Below, in pieces: positions 60,901 through 64,000 of a stretch of DNA of 64,000 bases. A program made the position numbers and the translations under genes. This DNA comes from Lepidonotus clava (taxonomy: Eukaryota > Annelida > Polychaeta > Phyllodocida > Polynoidae), in NCBI GenBank assembly GCA_936440205.1, contig OW387145.1:27469075-27533074 (forward strand), written 5' to 3'. Position 1 is the first letter of the stretch, and every line of letters begins with the position of its first letter. The notes below the pieces were generated by a model. It was given only the letters and a program-made list of their open reading frames with translations. It searched no databases and was not told the origin of the DNA.

Positions 60901-62332
60901 TTTTTTATTTGAAAATTTTCTTGTTTTGGTTTTTTTTTTTAATAAATTATTTTTTTGAGGGGGGGGGGCCCTCACCTGAAATCTTTCACTTTGAGAATCT
61001 GGTGTGGCAAAAATCGGGTTTTGTTAAAATTTGCATATTTTCTATTCACCTGGCTTGGGATCTGGTAGCTAAATGATCGACTCTCTACTCCATACGTCGT
61101 ACACAGCTTGCCGTGATAGAAGGATCCACAGAGCTAGGCCCTGGCAGTTTTTGTTGAATGTTATTACCAATCCCATTAGCCTAGGCCCTAGCATTTTCCC
61201 TTATTTTGTGCAGTGGTTGCCCAGCATTTAATTAAACAAGCCTTAAGGATAGACCCCACTGATGGGAGTATAAATGGCGTGACTCCCTTCAAATATGATC
61301 CTAATATTTGTTTCTCAACATATCATAAAACAGAAAACATCATTAGATAGCCAATGGATAACATTATTTATTGAAGTAACTTTTATAAACACACATATGA
61401 CAGTAGGTCTGTAAGTGAGTCGCTAACCTGAAAATCATAATATTCAAATTTAATTTTTGAACATGAAAATCTCAGTTAATCTTCAACTTAAAGCTTTGAA
61501 ATTTTTGGTATATATTCTTGGGATATATATGGAGGGAACCGTGTCTCAGATTTTTCATATAAGCCCTTGTTCAATTTTTATGAAATGTAGAAATTGATGT
61601 TTAAAAAGATTCTCAAAAAGTTTCCCGTTTTTTGCCGTTTTTCATCATAAAACAAAATCTAAGGCCTTAATCAAAAATTTGAGACACGGTTCCCTGCTTA
61701 TGAAAGTTATGAAGATGTGTGTAAAATATTATACAGGCCAGTTTAATATTAACCAAGATATCAATGTTCAAAAAATAAAAGTAAAAAAATCTGTTTTTAT
61801 TTGATAAAATCTCGAATTCCAGGTATATCATAAATTTAGATGTATCAATAGATGGAGAAAAATCTGAGCTTTCAGATGATGTATAGCAATCGATGATCAG
61901 AGCATTACTTAGTAAGAAAAGCATTAATGCTTTCCTGAATTGGCCGCCCATCAGTGGGGTCTATCCTTAAATATGTTTTTGCATTGTGGTACTAGCAGTA
62001 TTGACATATTAATTTCTATATGATTTATAGCAGCCCTGACACATCCAATCACCAAAATTTCAAGGGCCTGCACTTTTCTACAGCTGGACTGCCCTGGCAA
62101 TGATTATCAATGACTGACAGTGAAAGCGAGTGAGAGACGGTACCGTCTGTTGTGATTTACCTGATCGTTTCTGGAAAAAGTACTCACCTGGGCCAAAAAG
62201 TGAGGAATCCGTCTGGAGGACCGGCATCAAGAGACTATTGCCTCCAGCCGGATTGAGGGTCAGGCCCTCCGAAGCTGGCATCAGCAGCAACGGAGGCGGC
62301 GTCGGGTCTTTCTTGTTCTTGTCGGCCATCAT
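49024..62332 (-). CDS. SEC23IP: SEC23-interacting protein (p125)-like phospholipase-family protein, 19 exons
   Basis: In animals SEC23IP binds Sec23 of the COPII coat and phosphoinositides at ER exit sites; relatives DDHD1/DDHD2 are phospholipases. Exons (5' to 3'): 62332-62188, 59635-59327, 58933-58718, 58164-57970, 57585-57398, 57021-56884, 56612-56549, 56400-56311, 56055-55914, 55598-55496, 55155-54922, 54509-54357, 53975-53880, 53623-53502, 51979-51754, 51364-51262, 50979-50788, 50418-50277, 49495-49024. All junctions are GT-AG and in phase: 3330 nt, 1109 residues, against about 1000 in the human protein. Order: Pro-rich 1-250, WWE about 255-365, lipase core with GHSLGS (Ser564), SAM about 630-690, coiled coil, DDHD about 732-970, then an extra Pro-rich tail. 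The Pro-rich N-terminus favours SEC23IP over DDHD2. Two ATGs are in tandem (62332, 62329). Confidence 0.93.
53502..53623 (-). CDS. SEC23IP: SEC23IP-like exon 14: charged coiled coil
   Basis: Residues 692-731, [18 protein letters not shown] to [11 protein letters not shown]: a Lys/Glu/Gln/Ala-rich helix linking SAM and DDHD. Donor TCACA/GTAAGT, phase 2. Confidence 0.85.
53880..54509 (-). CDS. SEC23IP: SEC23IP-like exons 12-13: SAM domain
   Basis: Residues 609-691. An acidic run ([14 protein letters not shown]) leads to [20 protein letters not shown]...MESL and [25 protein letters not shown]. The exon junction falls inside the domain. In p125 the SAM domain aids oligomerisation and lipid binding with DDHD. 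Confidence 0.9.
54922..56612 (-). CDS. SEC23IP: SEC23IP-like exons 7-11: lipase-like core
   Basis: Residues 398-608. [23 protein letters not shown] is the beta-strand/oxyanion region; [16 protein letters not shown] follows, and [18 protein letters not shown] holds the GxSxG serine (Ser564). Thus the catalytic serine motif is kept. Human SEC23IP shows little phospholipase activity despite it, so activity here is open. Confidence 0.92.
55725..55828. repeat. 52-bp perfect tandem duplication in SEC23IP-like intron 9
   Basis: TACATCACTTTCAGGATGAT to ATGATTAAGAA is present twice, at 55725 and 55777, with no differences that I can see: a recent duplication or an assembly artefact. Confidence 0.9.
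56884..58164 (-). CDS. SEC23IP: SEC23IP-like exons 4-6: WWE domain
   Basis: Residues 224-397. [57 protein letters not shown] and [20 protein letters not shown] give the W..W..E pattern. WWE domains bind poly-ADP-ribose chains in other proteins; in this family they lie before the lipase core. The last part ([13 protein letters not shown]...DEWGTVQ) leads into the core. Confidence 0.9.
58718..62332 (-). CDS. SEC23IP: SEC23IP-like exons 1-3: proline-rich Sec23-binding region
   Basis: Residues 1-223. [18 protein letters not shown], then a Gln/Ser/Pro-rich exon 2 ([20 protein letters not shown]), then exon 3 with PPPP and GPP runs ([15 protein letters not shown]). In human p125 the N-terminal Pro-rich region binds Sec23; the same role is inferred here. 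All three exons end in phase 1. Intron 1 (2.5 kb) holds three inverted-repeat insertions. Confidence 0.85.
60014..60214. mobile_element. 201-bp TTAA-flanked inverted-repeat element with CpG-rich hairpin
   Basis: The left end is TTAAAGGGAC and the right end GTCCCTTTAA. Inside, 60037-60053 (CGTCGTCAGGCTTACGT) is a perfect 17-bp inverted match to 60060-60076. CpG is very frequent, unlike flanking intron DNA. TTAA could be a piggyBac-type target duplication; the superfamily is uncertain. Confidence 0.65.
60594..60828. mobile_element. 235-bp hAT-like MITE (5-bp duplication GTAAT)
   Basis: It begins CAGGGGTGGACATAA and ends TTATGTCCACCCCTG, a perfect 15-bp inverted repeat. GTAAT directly flanks both ends. 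The interior has mirrored GGGCCCCTAGATTTT-type words. No coding capacity. Confidence 0.85.
61243..61970. mobile_element. 728-bp TTAA-ended inverted-repeat element
   Basis: The left end, TTAAGGATAGACCCCACTGA and onward to TGGG, is mirrored perfectly at the right end (CCCATCAGTGGGGTCTATCC then TTAA). A second inner inverted pair, GGGAACCGTGTCTCA (about 61535) and TGAGACACGGTTCCC (about 61680), lies inside. No transposase. Lies in intron 1 of the SEC23IP-like gene. Confidence 0.8.
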
Positions 62333-62624
62333 CGAGTACGCGTCAACACGGAACCGGAAGTCGCTTCAAAGTTTTCGAAAAATAAAATCTACAAATTATT
62401 TTTATAATATGCTGATTCAAGAAGAACTTTTATCTAAAATGTTTCACTACTGCACTAAGATTTAAGGAAAATCACCTTGGAATTTAAAAGTTCTAAGATC
62501 TCGCCGACGTGTAATGTTTTGGTTCGCCACGTGATCTATTTCCCGCGGAAACGCACGTTCTGCTTTGTGTATTCTGAGGAAGTCTTACATTTCGCTCAAA
62601 TTGGGATACAAATTACAAATCAAA
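62333..62624. promoter_or_regulatory. Divergent promoter between SEC23IP-like gene and a plus-strand gene
   Basis: The two ATGs are 292 bp apart and point away from each other. CACGTG (E-box) is at 62528-62533, and TTTCCCGC (E2F consensus) at 62539-62546 inside the palindrome TTTCCCGCGGAAA. No TATA box is evident for either gene. Coordinated transcription is an inference. Confidence 0.5.
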
Positions 62625-62682
62625 ATGCCAAGCGTTGAGGATTACATTCATTGTCCTATGGACATTGTACAGACTTTATTTG
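62625..62682 (+). CDS. First coding exon of an unidentified plus-strand gene
   Basis: MPSVEDYIHCPMDIVQTLF, then donor G/GTAAGCTG. The ATG follows the divergent promoter closely and has a purine at -3 (AAAATGCC). If the donor is not used, the frame runs on to 62918 with a basic stretch (DKRRRGRFK, KKSRSKVKREKNKED). I do not recognise it. The remaining exons must lie beyond 64000, or the unspliced 98-residue product is the gene. Confidence 0.35.
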
Positions 62683-63224
62683 GTAAGCTGTTATTGATTT
62701 TTTCTCTTGAAATTGTTGGTTTCGACTGCGTCGGAGCGTTTGACAAGCGCCGCCGCGGTCGATTTAAATGTCCCGACACAGTGACAGACCGCCTTGTCCC
62801 AAATGGGCCAAGGCAGAGTAAAGCTTACAGAGGGTCTGAAATAACTGCTAATAAAAAGTCGAGGAGTAAGGTGAAGAGGGAAAAAAATAAAGAGGATAGC
62901 GCTAGAGCAGAAACCTAAAAGTAAAAAGGGGGCGGGGCCAGAAAGTAACGTTATCCAAAAGTGGGGTCGGTCTTCAAACTTCTTCCAAGTGCAAGGCCTA
63001 AGGCTAAGACTAAGTTTGCAGCAGGTTGTACAAAGCAATACAGTGAGAATTACTTAACATTTTTATAAGAATAGATAGTAGACGTGTTAGTCTTACTACG
63101 TACAGAAAAACAACCGCACCGTTTGTAATGTACAGAGAGAGGCAATATCTATTATTCCATGTATATGAAGTGATCTGAGTTGTCAGAGTCAGTCTGACTC
63201 TTGAGATGCCATTTCTCCTACTTT

Positions 63225-63923
63225 TGTAGGATTTCACTAGGGAGAAGTGTTATAAGTCGGACACTTTTGGGTATATCTTAATGTTATGATTTAAACTTGT
63301 AAAATTTGTCAAGTTTTTTGTATTGAGATATCGGGAAAATTCTCAGGTACAATATCGAAAAGAATTTTCATTATTTCTTTTACACAAGGGCCATTTGAAA
63401 TTGAATGTTCCAAAACACCTGCATTTTGTGTCAAAAGTCAGACACATGCATCAAAAGTCGGACACATAATTACATACTTTCAATATTTTTATATAATCAA
63501 AAGCAATTTCTTGAAAAATAATAGTTTTTGTTATCCTATATGACTTAAAAACAAGTTAGGGGACATTATGTTAATGCATAATAGGTTCAGTTTGAATATG
63601 GCATATCTTTTAACTAAAAGTTTAAGCAATACCTACTTTTTTCACAATGAAAAAAAAAGAAAATGTGAAACAATGAAAAAATGGGTATTTTACATGACAA
63701 AATAGAGGATACCATGGGCAAAGTATAATGAATACTTCTAAAATCAAAACCTTAAGCTTTTATGATTATAACATGATCACAAAACACATTGATAATCAAT
63801 TCCCAGAGTGAAATTAAAAAAGGAATTATTTTTTCATATTTTATGAAAAATATACTAAAGTGTCTGACTTTTGACTACCGTCCGACTTTTGACACCTCTC
63901 CCCCACAACCGACTTTTCCTACA
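63225..63923. mobile_element. Possible 699-bp MITE with repeated AAAAGTCGGACAC sites
   Basis: TGTAGGA at the left is mirrored by TCCTACA at the right. A 13-bp word (A/T)AAAGTC(G/A)GACAC occurs at 63252, 63433 and 63453 on plus and, inverted, at 63860 and 63880, with a partial at 63907. No clear target duplication. Tentative. Confidence 0.45.
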
Positions 63924-64000
63924 TCATTCAAATATCTGTTAGAGAGTAAGTTCTGTAGATCTACTTTCCGGCTATCATAATACAAATATGTCAGGACTCA

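Noticed and set aside
62135-62148. AGACGGTACCGTCT perfect palindrome next to SEC23IP-like exon 1
   Set aside because: A 14-bp palindrome is expected occasionally by chance, and nothing around it suggests a function.

Overview
The window is animal (metazoan) nuclear DNA. Genes are split by introns with ordinary GT-AG boundaries, coding exons are GC-richer than the AT-rich introns and spacers, and the spacers are full of small transposon fossils, SINEs and minisatellites. Two tRNA-derived SINEs, one carrying a middle segment (ATTGCTGAGTG) that I associate with mollusc and other lophotrochozoan SINEs, make a marine lophotrochozoan such as a mollusc the best guess. That placement is an inference.

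Layout, left to right. 1-3.75 kb: minisatellites (50-bp and about 204-bp units), a tandem block split by a tRNA-derived SINE, and a 234-bp foldback element. 3.8-9.0 kb (+): a C2H2 zinc-finger gene of three coding exons, reconstructed here. Its first exon holds six 84-bp (28-residue) repeats. Its last exon holds SUMO-type IKEEP motifs, three copies of an unfamiliar acidic motif, ten zinc fingers and AT-hook-like motifs. 12.2-13.7 kb (-): a two-exon extended short-chain reductase of the dihydroflavonol/methylglyoxal reductase type whose catalytic lysine position is methionine. 18.6-33.0 kb (+): a complete six-exon phosphoglycerate mutase (250 aa), with a 5'-truncated LINE and a small DNA transposon in intron 1 and a long hairpin elsewhere in the same intron. 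35.8-37.6 kb (-): an intronless 600-residue orphan reading frame. 42.4-46.2 kb: an 841-bp TA-flanked MITE, then an 11-bp satellite interrupted by a SINE and by a CAGAGATG-type MITE. 49.0-62.3 kb (-): a 19-exon SEC23IP (p125)-like gene (1109 aa) with proline-rich N-terminus, WWE, lipase-like core, SAM, DDHD and an extra proline-rich C-terminal tail. 62.3-62.6 kb: a compact divergent promoter leading to a short plus-strand exon of an unknown gene. 60-64 kb also holds several small inverted-repeat elements.

The genes do not form a pathway: glycolysis (PGAM), ER-exit/COPII and phospholipid handling (SEC23IP), a probable transcription regulator and a reductase-like protein are simply neighbours. 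No virus-like element, CRISPR array or prokaryote-type system was found. The points most worth following are the repeat-bearing zinc-finger protein, the reductase with an altered active site, the SEC23IP tail, the orphan gene, and three inverted-repeat insertions sharing CAG...CTG ends and perfect 5-bp target duplications.
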